From Coenobita brevimanus (taxonomy: Eukaryota > Arthropoda > Malacostraca > Decapoda > Coenobitidae), in assembly GCA_032717465.1 (NCBI GenBank), contig CM064669.1, positions 48,313,343 to 48,377,342 of the forward strand: a DNA stretch of 64,000 nt, given 5' to 3'. Each line of letters begins with the position of its first letter. The stretch's first letter is position 1. The notes under the pieces are model-generated. The model was not told where the DNA came from. It did not search any database and saw only the letters and a program-made list of their open reading frames with translations. Shown one piece after another: positions 1 through 10,109 of the stretch. Position numbers and translations under genes: made by a program.

Positions 1-205
1 CTATGGAAAGTAGCTATATGAAGATAATTTATGATCTTTTAGTTAGAAAGAATACATTGAAATGTGGGAGAAAGGTTAATTACACTCTCTCAAGCAGTGG
101 ACACACTTGGATTTATATTCTTGCTGTTGCTAGATGAGTGTACTGTATTCATAAAGAACTTGAAGTGGAAAGATAATTATAAAGTGTGTTGGAAGGTGGC
201 ATAGA

Positions 206-330
206 TGAATAGTAAGGGAGCATGAATGATGAGTGAATGGAAGAGTAGCCCACTGGATTGGGCAACCTTGGGCTACTCTTCACCCTCCCGTAGGGTGGGA
301 AAGGAGGTCCAGATGATGATGAAAATAATT
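206..330 (+). repeat. Dispersed repeat F7 with (ATG)n tail
   Basis: The segment carries a GAATGG..GAGTGAATGGAAG head, then CCCACTGGATTGGGCAACC, then a TTCACCC..GGGTGGGAAAG stretch that pairs with itself, and ends in ATGATGATG. The same layout recurs at 25337-25447. Its parts recur at 4487-4530, 36838-36885, 40735-40805, 44277-44330 and 47650-47705. A fixed body with a trinucleotide tail is typical of LINE or SINE 3' ends. The class cannot be fixed from this window. Confidence 0.6.
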
Positions 331-603
331 GGACAGCACATCAGGCTGGAAAATACTATAATGTATCCAGTTTTTCTTCCATTTTGGTGTTATGCACTGT
401 GCATGGTTCAGAATGTTTATTGTAACTTTTTTGTTGACAGATGTGTTAGTTTCCAAGTATTTAAAGTCAGTATAGGATAATTGGCTGAGGTTACAAAACT
501 AAGCTTAAACACAATTTTTTAATTAGTGGTTCACCTCAGAAGATCAGAAGGGCTCCAAGAACACTTCTGTGTGATGAATTTATTGTAATTCCTTGTTTTT
601 CAG

Positions 604-780
604 GTGACTCTGTAAACAACCTTGTAAAATACTTCTACAAACCAGAAAAAGAGCGTGGCAGTCTTACTCTTCTGCTATGTGGCGACACTGGCCTTGTCTC
701 CTGCCTTGAACAAGTCTTTTCATATGGCTTCAAGAGCACTAGGTTTTTTGGCAAGAATCTCTACCTGTGGGACTACTTTG
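604..780 (+). CDS. DENND5: DENND5 internal exon (C-terminal RUN2 region, part 1)
   Basis: This internal exon encodes 58 complete residues, starting [10 protein letters not shown] and ending NLYLWDYF, and matches the second RUN domain region of DENND5A/B (Rab6-interacting protein 1). In that family DENN, RUN, PLAT and RUN domains occur in order; the DENN part acts as a Rab guanine-nucleotide exchange factor and the RUN part binds Rab6 on Golgi and endosomal membranes. The acceptor is a T-rich tract ending TTTTTCAG at 596-603. The donor is G|GTCAGT at 781. The exon starts with two bases of a split codon and ends with one base (G), which pairs with AG at 5888 to give Glu. Upstream exons lie outside the window. 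The family call rests on the protein match and on agreement across three consecutive exons. Confidence 0.88.
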
Positions 781-1338
781 GTCAGTAATCTGCCATTGTT
801 GTTGCTAATGAAAAGAAACTGAATATCTGCTGACAGCTCTTGTATCATTGAAAGTAAACATTAAGCCTAAAGCTAGCGTCACGCTGGGCAGAAAACGGCC
901 AACATGTTAGCCATTTTTGCAAGCTGAATGACCAACAGTCAGTGGGATTCAGCTTGCTAGGAGATATGTTGCTGTGATAAGATCTTAGTGAGCTAAATAT
1001 CATTTTCAGCATGTTTGTAACAGTGAATGGAATATTTAAAGTGAAGGCGGCTCGCAAAAGTGGTTTTTGCCCAGTGTGACTCCACCTTTAGCTATACCAT
1101 TGATGGACACCACCAGTGTTCCCCTCTGTGTGTGTGTATCCCCTGTCTCGCAGGTTCTTCTTGACGGAAGACTGCTTTCTAGGTATCTGTGTCAAGCTTC
1201 ATTCTAACCACAGTGATATAATATTGTATTATGGCCTAAATGTGTTGTATGTTTTAGTTCTGTCATCTTACCCTTAAAAATAGTCAACAGAATATGGGAT
1301 ATGACTATATCTTAAAAAAATAATCATCATTACAGCAG
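781..1338. other. Intron of DENND5 before the LINE insertion
   Basis: Start of the 5.1 kb intron (781-5887). No conserved exon or repeat is seen here apart from short AT-rich runs. Confidence 0.5.
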
Positions 1339-1419
1339 TAGTTCAAACCCTGACACAGACAGAGGGCTGGTACTACAGTCCCAGACAGATCATCTCTTCA
1401 TACTAAACAGTCTAGACCA

Positions 1420-1828
1420 ACATACCCATATCCCACACCAAGCCCTCTTCCTCCCATCATCTCCAGACATCACCTTCTGCTCCCCAAACCTCACCCCCAC
1501 TACATCCTGGAGAGTGGTTAAAACCCTAGGTTCTGATCACCTCCCAATCATCATCACTACCAAAACCAGAATCACCCCAGCTGGCCACAAACACACATAC
1601 ACTAATTATAAGAGAGCCAACTGGGAGGCCTTTGTAACTGAAACAGAACAACATTTCGAAACACTAAACAGTACACCCATCACAATCATCAACACCACTG
1701 TGAACACTTTTAATACAATCATACAAAACGCAGACAAAAGACACATCCCTAGAGGCAACAGAAAGAAACACAACCCCAACTTCACACCAGAAATTCAAGG
1801 CCTTATCAGACAACAGGACACACTGTGA
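1420..1828 (+). pseudogene. Endonuclease (APE-like) C-terminal remnant of the LINE
   Basis: In frame, SPDITFCSPNL leads to TTSWRVV and then TLGSDHLPI, the conserved end of LINE APE endonucleases, where SDH supplies the last catalytic Asp-His pair. It continues with a linker typical of the start of the RT portion (TNYKRANWEAF) to a stop at 1826-1828. The catalytic N-terminal half (the Asn, Glu and Asp-x-Asn sites) is missing, so no nuclease can be made. Confidence 0.75.
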
Positions 1829-2139
1829 CACTTCCCAACACCCCATACAAAAGACACCATACAACAAATACAAGAACTCAACACTCAGATAAACAATAAA
1901 ATATCAGAACAGCAAACACTAAACTGGAAAAATTACCTTCAAACACTTGACCACAAAACAAACGTCAGTAAACTCTACAAAACACTAAACAGCATTACAC
2001 TTTCCAACAGCAACACCACACAATCAGACGCTGCCATCACAACAACAGACACCATACCCTCAAAAAAACAAGCAAACACTCTCATCAATCACTTTTCACA
2101 AGTCAGCCATCTAAACCCCCATCTCGAAGACTGACATAT

Positions 2140-3092
2140 CATCCGACGTAAGAAACAGTTCCCCACAGACCCAGACTACGCACCTTTCACTTACAACCAG
2201 ACGAAGCACATCATTAACAACCTCAAGCACTCATCTGCCTGTGGACCAGACAACATAAGCAATATTCACCTTAAACACCTAGGACCACAAGGCATACAGG
2301 CACTCACCAACATATCAAACTACAGCTACTCACACAACATAATACCCAACATCTGGAAGCATGGCAATATCATCACTATCCCTAAACCCAACAAAGACCC
2401 CACGTTACCCTCCTCACATCGCCCCATCACACTCCTCTGCACCCCCTCTAAAGTCACTGAACGACTGGTACTACAACTAGTCGCACCTTACATTCCCCTA
2501 GCCCAGTCACAACATGGCTTTAGGCCACTACACTCCACAAACACCCTTCTTACAGACCTTACACAGAGAGTTTTGATGGCATGAATTCAGCTAGGCCACC
2601 ACATAGAACACTCCTAGTCACACTAGACATTAGCAAAGCTTTTGATGCCATCCCCCGCCACAACCTTGCAAACAAAATACTCAACACAAACATGCATAAT
2701 AACACAAAAAGATGGCTGGCAAACTACTTAGCAGGCAGATGTGCACACATAACATTTGCTGGTCAGTCCTCTAACAGCAGAAACTTCACAAATGGCATCC
2801 CCCAAGGATCTGTTTTTTCTCCTACACTCTTTAACCTATACATGCACAACGTACCCACACCCCACACACCACAGATACACACTTCTATGCAGATGATATA
2901 ACACTTACATGTATGCACCAGAACTCAAACACAACTGCACACATCATTCAACCTTACCTCAACACACGACACGAATGGTTCACCACTAACAGGCTCAAAA
3001 TGACCCCAGCCAAATCTACAGTGACTCTTCTCACAAACTGGACAGCAGAACACAGTCACATCCCACACCTCACTATAAACAACACCCCCCTA

Positions 3093-3170
<78 letters not shown>

Positions 3171-4053
3171 TGGTGTAACATACAATACATCAGTGTCATT
3201 TAAACAACACATCACAAACATTAAAAATAAAATAACACCAAGACTCAGTGCTTTGAGGTCACTTGCCCATACAACATTCAGACACAACAAAGAAACCACC
3301 ACCACAGTATACAAACAATACATACGTTCAGTGATGAATTATGCAAGCCCTGCCTGGGCTTCTAACCTCACCAAAACACACTACAACACACTACAGACCA
3401 TACAGAACAAGGCCCTAGAAATAATCACAGGCTGCACAGCTACTACACCCACAGACCACCTTCATCAAGAAACCAAAGTCCTCAAAGTCAAGGATCACCT
3501 AGACATGAGAGGCACCCAGTTTCTTGCTGCAGCCTCCACAAACCCATAACATCCACTACAATACATGGCAGCACATCCACCCACACCAAAGAACATCAAA
3601 ACAACACCCAGCACACGATACCATACACAAATACTGTCATCTCTCCCCCCTCGCCCACCTCAGACCAGCTTCCAGAAGCATATCCACACTCAGATCACTC
3701 GCCGCTCCATTCGCTCACTTAAAGACAACACACAGCTGCATGCACGGCCTCCTGACATCCACCCTTCTGAATCCTATCTTCCTTGTGAGGACAGGGTCCA
3801 CCTGGCCAGGCTGAGATGTGGGCACCATCCAGCCCTCTTTAGCTACCAGAAGAGGCTAGATGACTCCATTGCTGATGCCTGTCCAGGATGCAACACAGCA
3901 CCCCATACTATTAAGCACATTATGGAAGACTGCATTGCACACAATCATCTACGCCAACAACACAACATAAACTCTTCGAGAGCTCTGTGGGAAAGCCCAG
4001 TCTCTGCCATGGCCTTCCTAAGGGACTCAGGGCTGTTCGGCCAGACTGCCTAG
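2140..4053 (+). pseudogene. LINE reverse transcriptase and C-terminal zinc-knuckle, broken
   Basis: The reverse transcriptase copies element RNA at the target nick. Visible blocks are CGPDNISNIHLKHL (about 2240), IPKPNKDP, LVTLDISKAFDAIPRHN (palm Asp), GIPQGSVFSPTLFN and YADDITLT (catalytic Asp pair at about 2889). Then come LGVTYNTSVSFKQHI (from 3169) and the CPGCNTAPHTIKHIMEDC knuckle. The first palm block lies in one frame and YADD in another, with the change between about 2860 and 2880. A stop at 2581-2583 region and a 76-bp CA repeat inside the ORF also break it. It is non-functional as it stands. Confidence 0.82.
3093..3168. repeat. (CA)38 microsatellite inside the LINE reading frame
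   Basis: An uninterrupted CA run of about 76 bases begins right after a CCCCCCTAC segment and ends at the codons for LGVTYN. It probably grew from a few His-Thr codons in the element. Confidence 0.97.
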
Positions 4054-4262
4054 GGAACAACTACTACTACTACCTAAAATAGTATAGAAATAAGTGCTAG
4101 AGTCTAGGGTCATTGGGTAAAACAAACATATGTTCTTCATTGTTACTTAGCAGTTTTTACGCAATTCCAATTACTGTACTAGATAATTTTTCCCTTCCAA
4201 TACAGATACCCATATTAATCGGCCTTTGCTTGCCAATTTACAGCATTGGCTTGTGGTATATA

Positions 4263-4407
4263 TGATGTGAATATAATGGTGTGAACAATAGTATGAAACC
4301 ATTTCCATATCATAGGAAGAATACTCTGAAGTTAAATATGAATATAATGACATGGGCAATTGAGTGAGACCATTTAAATATCCTGGGAAAGATACTTTGG
4401 ATTTAAT
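4263..4407. repeat. Two-copy tandem repeat, about 72 bp
   Basis: The block beginning ATGTGAATATAATGGTGTGA at 4265 is repeated in diverged form from about 4336 (ATATGAATATAATGACATGG). Each copy carries ACCATTT..ATATC..GGAA..GATACT. Confidence 0.65.
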
Positions 4408-4549
4408 TGATCCTTCTATCAGTAAGGCGGTAATACTGGAGAAGCTGATATAACTTAATGTATTTCTGGACCTTACATAACCCCCCTTTGCAGTGGGAAA
4501 GAGGGGTAGGGTGATGATGATTATGATGATACTATATATCGTTTTTGTT

Positions 4550-5730
4550 TTTAAAGGCTCCAACATGCTTGCATGTGTCAGCCTTGGTCACCTAATGGCG
4601 GCTCTCCATGCTGCACGATCCATTGCAGCCTCCCTGTTCAGTCCCTTAACCCTGAGGTCACAGTTAATGACCTCGTCCCATGTCTTTCTCGGTCTACCCC
4701 TCATAACCCCACCCCCAGTATTAACACTTCTCACCTTCCTCACCCAATTATCATCCCCAATCCTCTCCACATGTCCAAACCACCTCAATCTACCTCTCCT
4801 CATCACAACACCAATACACTCCAGTCCCATCCTACCTCTCAACTCTTCCATCGTAAACCCAGCCCCTCCAGGCCTTGGACGCAGGGACGCACTGCACATC
4901 CATCTAATCGTTGTCATTTCTGTACGTCTGAGCCGGCGAATATCTTCCTCCTTCACTGCCCAGGTCTCACTACCATACAGCATTACACTCCTAACACATG
5001 CTGCATACAAAGACCTCTTAGCACGTAGGGAGAGTCCTCTCAATGTCAGGAGAGGCAAGAGCTCCCTGAACTTTTTCCAACCACTTCTCACTCTAGCCAC
5101 AGAGCTAGCTAGCTCCAGCCCCACCTCCAGCACATAACATGTCTCCCAAATAACAAAACTCTTCCACACACTCAAGAGATTCACTAGCAAGTTCAATCCT
5201 TTCACGTCTGACAATCTCCACATGCTCACCCCGACACGCTGTACACATAAAATCAGCATTATCTCGCAGTCTACCTCTGATACCACAACATCTCTTATGC
5301 ACCCATTTATCACAGACACCACACAAGATGGAATTACTTCCCACGCCCTTGTGGCAAACTGCACATGGCCACTCTCCCTCGTCTTTGACAGTACTGCCAC
5401 CAACTCTAGATATCATTACTTTTGTTTTATCTGCATTTACCCTTAAACCCTTGTGCCCCTTACTATCTCTCCACTTCCTAAACCTTTCCCCCGCCTCCCT
5501 TTCATTCTCTGCAATCAGCACCAAATCATCAGCATACAACAACTCCCACTGGAGTCCATTTCTAAAGTCACATGAAAGGGCTTCAAGTACCATGATAAAC
5601 AACATGGGACTCAAGACTGACCCCTGATGCACACCAACATTCACGGAAAACTCATCACTCAAATCTCCATTCACTCTTACCTGGGTGTGAGCTCCCACAT
5701 ACATAGCCATAACCACTCTAACCAGCCACT
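4550..5730 (-). mobile_element. LINE family 1 copy (3' half), in DENND5 intron
   Basis: The minus strand encodes the end of a LINE ORF from WLVRVVMAMYVGAHTQV (5725) to REAAMDRAAWRAAIR (4588). It then has a short 3' UTR with GCATGTTGGAGCC and a tail of TTTAAAAACAAAAACGATAT. Two more long copies lie at 25455-27576 and 55545-56340, and short 3' ends at 47755-47935, 62245-62455 and 63880-63925. It is 5'-truncated inside the palm domain. Orientation is opposite to DENND5. Confidence 0.87.
4588..5716 (-). pseudogene. LINE family 1 RT C-terminal half with PHD-like finger
   Basis: From the 5716 end the product shows GVHQGSVLSPMLF (RT block), LLYADDLVLIAE (catalytic Asp pair), GLRVNADKTKVM, then a cysteine-rich insert at residues 118-161 with spacing C-x2-C-x10-C-x2-C-x4-H-x2-C-x14-C-x2-C (5234-5365). 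This is the C4HC3 pattern of a PHD finger. After it come SLECVEEFCYLGDMLCAGGG, and in another frame SGWKKFRELL, RSVMLYGSETWAVKEEDI, RLRWFGHVER and GRPRKTWDEVI. One frame change near 5110 separates the halves, otherwise the copy is well kept. Clade (RTE- or L2-like) is not settled. Zinc binding is inferred from spacing alone. Confidence 0.82.
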
Positions 5731-5887
5731 TTGGAATGAAGTACTGAACATTTTCACCAAAACATTGAATGGCAATAATGCTGTACAGTTTAGGTGAGAG
5801 AAGGGTAGACTGTAGTAATAAATTATGGTGCAGGTTTGTGACCTAATGGTGACAGATTTTACATCAGCCTTTTTCCTCTTGTCACAG

Positions 5888-6086
5888 AGCGCATGCAGCA
5901 GCACTTTGAGGTATTACTGAGGGAAGAGGCTGCTCGGGAGCAGCTGACAGGGATCACCAGGGATGGACGAGATCAGGGCCTGACAAGCATGAATGAGTTT
6001 GTGTCTCTGGTGGCTCGTATCAACGCCTCGTCAACGCACCTTGGCAAAGATGACAAATTTCAGCTCTTTGTGTGTCTGGCAGCAAG
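5888..6086 (+). CDS. DENND5: DENND5 internal exon (C-terminal RUN2 region, part 2)
   Basis: The exon continues the DENND5 frame. The split Glu codon (G from 780, AG at 5888) is followed by RMQQHFEVLLREEAAR through DGRDQGLTSMNEFVSL to DDKFQLFVCLAA and the first two bases of an Arg codon. The acceptor is CCTCTTGTCACAG and the donor AG|GTTAGT at 6087. The helical, charged sequence fits the last helices of the second RUN domain, which in this family contacts Rab proteins. A damaged copy of its last 50 or so bases and donor lies 144 bp downstream in the intron (from about 6173), so annotation pipelines could call a false extra exon there. Confidence 0.9.
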
Positions 6087-6300
6087 GTTAGTATAACTCT
6101 TGTGGTTATTTGGTGTAGTTTTGTATTGGTGTTGTAACTTCCTGGTTAGAATGCTTTGCATTATTACCAGTAAGTCATCACACCTCGGCAAAAATGACAA
6201 GTTCCAACTCTTTGTGTGTCTGGTGGCATGGGTAGCGTAACTTGAGCTTATTTGGTGGAGTCTTATATTAGTGTTGTATCTTGCATGTTGGATGCTGGAG
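6028..6300 (+). repeat. DENND5: Tandem duplication of exon 3' end plus donor and intron start, period 144
   Basis: The first copy runs from about 6028 (TCGTCAACGCACC) across the exon end to about 6160. The second runs from about 6173 (TCATCACACCTCGGC) to 6300. Both encode HLGK-DKFQLFVCL and share the following intron bases (TTATTTGGTG, GTGTTGTA, AATGC/GATGC). In the second copy the exon end reads GTGGCATGG before GTAGCG, a weaker donor. It has no acceptor, and continues in frame to a TAA. A third trace (TTGCTGGTTAGGTTGGAATG) lies near 6490. Confidence 0.85.
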
Positions 6301-6384
6301 AGGGATGATTTCGTGCACTGGTACTGATACAACCAGTCAGCTCTGCCTCCCACTTATACACTGTAAATGTCTCTTGTCTCCCCC

Positions 6385-6480
6385 CTATCCCTCAAAAGGA
6401 GAGTAGCAGACTGCAGAAGAGCAGCTGCAGCTTAGTCCACCAAGTTTATGTTTAGTTAAGCCTGGGTCTAAAGCAACAAC
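6385..6480. repeat. Dispersed SINE-like fragment (GTGGACTGCAGAAG type)
   Basis: A segment with AGGAGAGTAGCAGACTGCAGAAG and then GCTTAGTCCACCAAG recurs in altered form near 35865, 40400, 58670 and 63475, where it reads AGGAAGATGGTGGACTGCAG. The class is not determined. Confidence 0.45.
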
Positions 6481-6685
6481 AACAATAACTTGCTGGTTAG
6501 GTTGGAATGCATTATTAGTCAAGGATGCATACCAAAATATCACTCTTCAGTCCAAATGGTTGGTGCTATAAATTGGGAGGATCTGGCCATTTACCTCACA
6601 ACATGCCCAGCAAATGATTAACAGCATAGAAGACTCCAGATTACCAGGATAAGAAGGGAACAAAACCATCCAATTTTAACACCTA

Positions 6686-6962
6686 AAACCAGAAAGCTGG
6701 TTGAATTGAGTCGGGTTGGTGCCACTCTCCTCTAAAATCTTCCAGGTTACTGAGAGAGTAGAGAGTCTGCAAGCTTGTGAACTGATTTGGGATTTTTTTT
6801 GTGGATAAATGAGCTTAATACATCAATATAAGATCCCTGCCACTAATAAAAGTAATCACCATGGCCAGAAAGTTGGGTGAATCGAGTCAGGTTGGTCCCA
6901 CTCAACCTCTGCAATTTTCAAAGTTACTGAGAGAGCAGAGTGGCCGTGGGCCTGTGAAGACT
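6686..6962. repeat. Two-copy repeat, about 172 bp apart
   Basis: CCAGAAAGCTGGTTGAATTG..GGTTGGTGCCACTC..AGGTTACTGAGAGAG at 6690 is repeated as CCAGAAAGTTGGGTGAATCG..GGTTGGTCCCACTC..AAGTTACTGAGAGAG at 6863. It lies inside the second DENND5 intron. Confidence 0.75.
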
Positions 6963-7084
6963 GTCACTCACCTCCCACTCTCCTAAATCAGTGTTGTAAG
7001 TGTTGTGGAGAACTGTCTGAAGTTAGCATGATACGTACTTACCATGTATTTTACTTTGGTTGCTTTCAATGACTTCTCAATGCT

Positions 7085-7158
7085 GCAGGACGTAGATCTA
7101 CGTCACTGGCATTTCTGAAGGGGATTTAGATCTACATTGCTAGCGCGGTCCGGGTTAA
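7085..7158. mobile_element. Solitary TTAA-type transposon end with a perfect palindrome
   Basis: The palindrome GACGTAGATCTACGTC (7089-7104) is followed by a second GATCTA site, then GCGCGGTCCGGG and TTAA at 7155-7158. The CCCGG..GCGC end beside TTAA resembles a piggyBac-class terminus. No matching left end is seen, so this is a fragment or a chance look-alike. Confidence 0.35.
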
Positions 7159-7454
7159 GAACCACAATAGGTGCAGCAGACACAAACAGAGCATTTGACA
7201 GCACTGTAAGCAAACCTTTAAACACAAACTGGAAGACAAACAACCCAGTCTAGGCATGGTATGCATATACGGTATAGCTCTCCAGGTGCTAAATCTGTCA
7301 AGCCAGTACAGTAAATGGCTGGTTTTCTAAAATCTACATTTTTAATTTTATTGTTTGTAATCTCTGATTGCTCATTGCTTAAGTGTGTTCTAAGTCTAGA
7401 GTTAGCCTTGTCAGTTTTTATGAGAGAATATGTGGTAGGTGAGCTCTCACCATC

Positions 7455-7780
7455 CACTCACTTGATGTAGTGCTGCCCTCGGATGTCTGCCCTTTCCTCT
7501 TCTCCATCCTTCTTTCCTTCCATCCTGTCCTGTCTTTCTTTCCTTCATTCTTTTCTCATCCTTCTGCCTATGGGTGAATTTACACTTCCTCTTCTACCTT
7601 TCTTTCCTTCATTCTTTCCCCTTACTTCTGCCTGTGGGTGACTCTACACTGGGTGACAAGCCAAATGGTTTTCTGTATACCAGGAAACCATTTACTACGC
7701 TGGGTGGTAACCATATAACCAGATTATGGCACTTGGTGGTTTTGTGAGTAATTACGGCATTCCAATCGGATTGTGCTGGT
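7455..7780. repeat. Dispersed repeat F3
   Basis: The core is TTTACACTGGGTGACA..CCAAATGG followed by CCAGGAAACCATTTAC and GCTGGGTGGTAACCATATAA, preceded by C/T-rich sequence. Copies occur at 57050-57250 and 58150-58340, and a fragment at 46315-46370. Confidence 0.7.
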
Positions 7781-7789
7781 GAAGCTTTA

Positions 7790-7948
7790 TATCCAAGGGA
7801 TGGCTGGGGTTTATTGCTCGCATAAAGCCACTCAGGGATGAGTGAGGCTGGTCACTCTCGTCTTAAATGTCAGGACCAACTTGCCTAGCCCGGGGCTCCT
7901 ATGCTCCTCGTGGGGCAACGTAGGATTGGATGATGATGATGATGATGT
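7790..7948 (+). repeat. SINE-like repeat S1 with (ATG)n tail
   Basis: The body begins CAAGGGATGGCTGGGGTTTA and carries GCCACTCAGGGATGAGTGAG, GGACCAACTTGCCTAGCC and TGGGGCAACGTAGGATTGGA. It ends in a run of GATGATGATG. Copies lie at 24640-24755 (reverse), 25930-26050, 36350-36490, 37395-37470 and 43960-44025. Copies share one 3' end and differ at the 5' end, as expected of retroposed elements. Confidence 0.75.
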
Positions 7949-8042
7949 TGTGTGTGGTTTAATATGCACACGTGTATACATAAACTGCACAGTGTTGTTT
8001 TACAGTTATAATAAACATATGCATCTCATCATGTCTTTCCAG

Positions 8043-8223
8043 AGCTCATCTGCTACCAGGCATTTTGCTGCCCCTCCAGCGGTCACCAGTCACCAGCCAT
8101 ATGTATGACGAGTCGTCCTTCCTGCGTGACCCTCAGCTTGTGCGTGATCTCATCAATATCCTCTCTGCTCTTAATGAATTTGATATCACCTTGGAGAGTT
8201 CACTTACCAGGGGTATTGACTAG
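8043..8223 (+). CDS. DENND5: DENND5 terminal coding exon
   Basis: The acceptor is TCTTTCCAG at 8034-8042. The first base completes the Arg codon begun at 6085. The product then reads AHLLPGILLPLQRSP, TSHMYDESSFLRDP, LINILSALNEFDITLE and SSLTRGID, ending at TAG 8221-8223. The DITLE-SL-(R/K)GID ending is the characteristic C terminus of vertebrate and insect DENND5 proteins, which supports the gene call and shows this is the true end of the ORF. An ATG lies within the exon (8099) but is internal. An AATAAA at 8395 is a possible polyadenylation signal, not confirmed. Confidence 0.92.
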
Positions 8224-8400
8224 TTCGACAGCTGGGTTATAATTTAGGTAGCATCTTGGCTATCAACAGTTTCAGAATGATTTTGAAGAGCTCACTTTCC
8301 AAGGGCATTGTTTAGATTGGAGGTATTCAGATAATATCTGCGTTCACTCTGTGGCTTAATCTACACATAAATCTTCCATCATAAATCATACCCAAATAAA
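8224..8400 (+). other. DENND5: Probable DENND5 3' UTR
   Basis: Sequence after the DENND5 stop, up to an AATAAA at 8395-8400. It repeats a short phrase: GAGAGTTCACTTACCAGGGG in the exon end versus AGAGCTCACTTTCCAAGGGC at 8288, a small local duplication. The extent is inferred. Confidence 0.4.
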
Positions 8401-10109
8401 CAAGGTCCTAGGCTCAAGAATTAGATTGTGGTTAACAGTTACATTCACAACTCAGATCTCGTGGTTACACTTCATTTCAGGTTAGATTTATACTTTGATT
8501 AAGCAGTCTGATCAGATCCAAGCCTAGTTTTTGGCTCATTCCTCAACTCAGGGTTATGTGAACAGAAATAATAAATAAGAGAGACAATAACAGACAGCAA
8601 TAATGTTATTATTCTTGAAGTAATAAGATGAGGCAGGATGAAGAGTAATTAGCTGGCTTGCATAGGTGTGGAAAAAGTACATGGAAGTAGGGCATTTTTG
8701 AGTGCAGACTGTGATGGAATGATCAATTAACCCCATCAGTAAAAATATGTATTTTGTATTTATTTTTATTCCTCTGTTCAGTATATTTTATTGAGCATAA
8801 GGAGAGAAATGTGCTATGAAGGGGCTAATGAATATTATTTCTAACTGCACCACAACAAATGGTCTCTCCAAAGCTGAACTAGGAAATGCTTCATTGAAAT
8901 GAAGGAGTTGATAATGAATTGGGAGAAATAGTGTGATCTCTTTTTGTTTAGCCATCCCAGGTAATTTGTGAGGAAAATGAGTCAGGCATTTGGGAAAACA
9001 ATTGATTGAAAAAAGGTGTTAGAAGTTGTGAATCAAAGAGAATTGTATCAGGTTACTGTCACAGAACAAGAAGTTACGGAAACAAAATGAGTTAACCTAC
9101 GCAGACTAAGTGATCTCTCCTAAAAAAAAATTGTCTGGTGATAGAAATTAAAACATATGATGTAATCATACTGAAGAGGTCTGAGTATATGGCTGGGGAA
9201 TATCTGTTCATTAAAGCAGCTCTGTAGTTTATCCTGCTGTGATGCATGACAATTGTGGAACGGATATCAAGTTCATACTATAGCTGAGAAATGCAAGTCA
9301 CAAAAAAAGACAAACTTGGAGCCACGTGTAGCTGGATTGCAACCCTAGTCATTATAATCCTGGGATCAGATTGCCTCTTGGTAATCAAGAGGAGTTTGTA
9401 GTTGATGTTGTTCAGTTGTGGTGCTGTGTAATGTATGGAATGGTGATCAAGAATTGCATTCTGCGTGGATTTGGGGGAGTCCATAATGCCTCTTTCTTAA
9501 TGATTTATTCTGTTTATTACACCTCATTTTCCTCCGCTGTGTTATAGATGCAGACTATATTGATATAAAAGTGATATACAGTAAATAACATATGGTACAA
9601 GAGATTGTCAGTTTAGCAGTTTTATATCGTTCACTACACCTAATTCCCCTGAAGTATGTTCTTCATCCTGTGTCAATATTAAAGCAGTATAAATGAGATA
9701 CAAAAGAAAATTAAGATGTAGTGATTTCCACATAACAGCCTTACTTTCCTGTTGTATAATATTGATGCTTAAAAGCAGTATAAGCATCATACAAGAGAAT
9801 ACTAAGGTCTAATATGCAAAATAAATTGCTAAGTGAGAGATACTACAAAGTCTCCCATGCCACCAGAATGCAACCATAAGAGTTTATAAGATGAACAAAT
9901 GACACATATACCTATAGGAAATTGAAGTACAGCATTAGCCAAAAATATTAATTGTACGTGAAACATAAGCTGCTGGTATTTTATGGATTTTAAGTTTTTA
10001 ATTTAATAAAATTTGTAAGATTTTTTAATCAGATAAAGATAGTCAAGCAAGTGTGATGCTCCTTTACGTCACTTCTGAAAAACAAATTACAGCAAAGATA
10101 AATGTGTTA
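8401..10109. other. Non-coding, with a MITE-like fragment
   Basis: No credible gene. TTAACCCCATCAGTAA at 8727 and GAAGGGGCTAA at 8818 resemble the ends of the F6 MITE described next. A stretch at 9640-9870 carries the dispersed repeat F8 (ACAAGAGAATACTAAG..AAATAAATTGCTAAG). Confidence 0.45.

Larger units (their letters stand above)
1345..4075 (+). mobile_element. Jockey-type non-LTR retrotransposon, 5'-truncated and frame-broken
   Basis: Coding traces run in order on one strand. The C-terminal part of an APE-type endonuclease (SDHLPI motif near 1535) is followed by a connecting region, then reverse transcriptase blocks with IPKPNKDP and RPITLLC (about 2390-2440), then LDISKAFDAIPRHNL (about 2617), GIPQGSVFSPTLFNLYM (about 2795) and YADD (2886). 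A thumb region reading SALRSLAHTTF and VMNYASPAW follows, and last a cysteine cluster CPGCNTAPHTIKHIMEDC (about 3885). At least two stops (about 2133 and 2581) and frame changes (about 2870 and around the CA repeat) break it. The 5' end lacks ORF1 and most of the endonuclease. The 3' end is near the CTACTACTAC run at 4062. It lies in the DENND5 intron, in the sense direction. Placement in the Jockey/I group is by motif style only. Confidence 0.85.

Noticed and set aside
4493..5627. Plus-strand frames of 99-214 codons
   Set aside because: Antisense to the family-1 LINE ORF, which has RT motifs on the minus strand.
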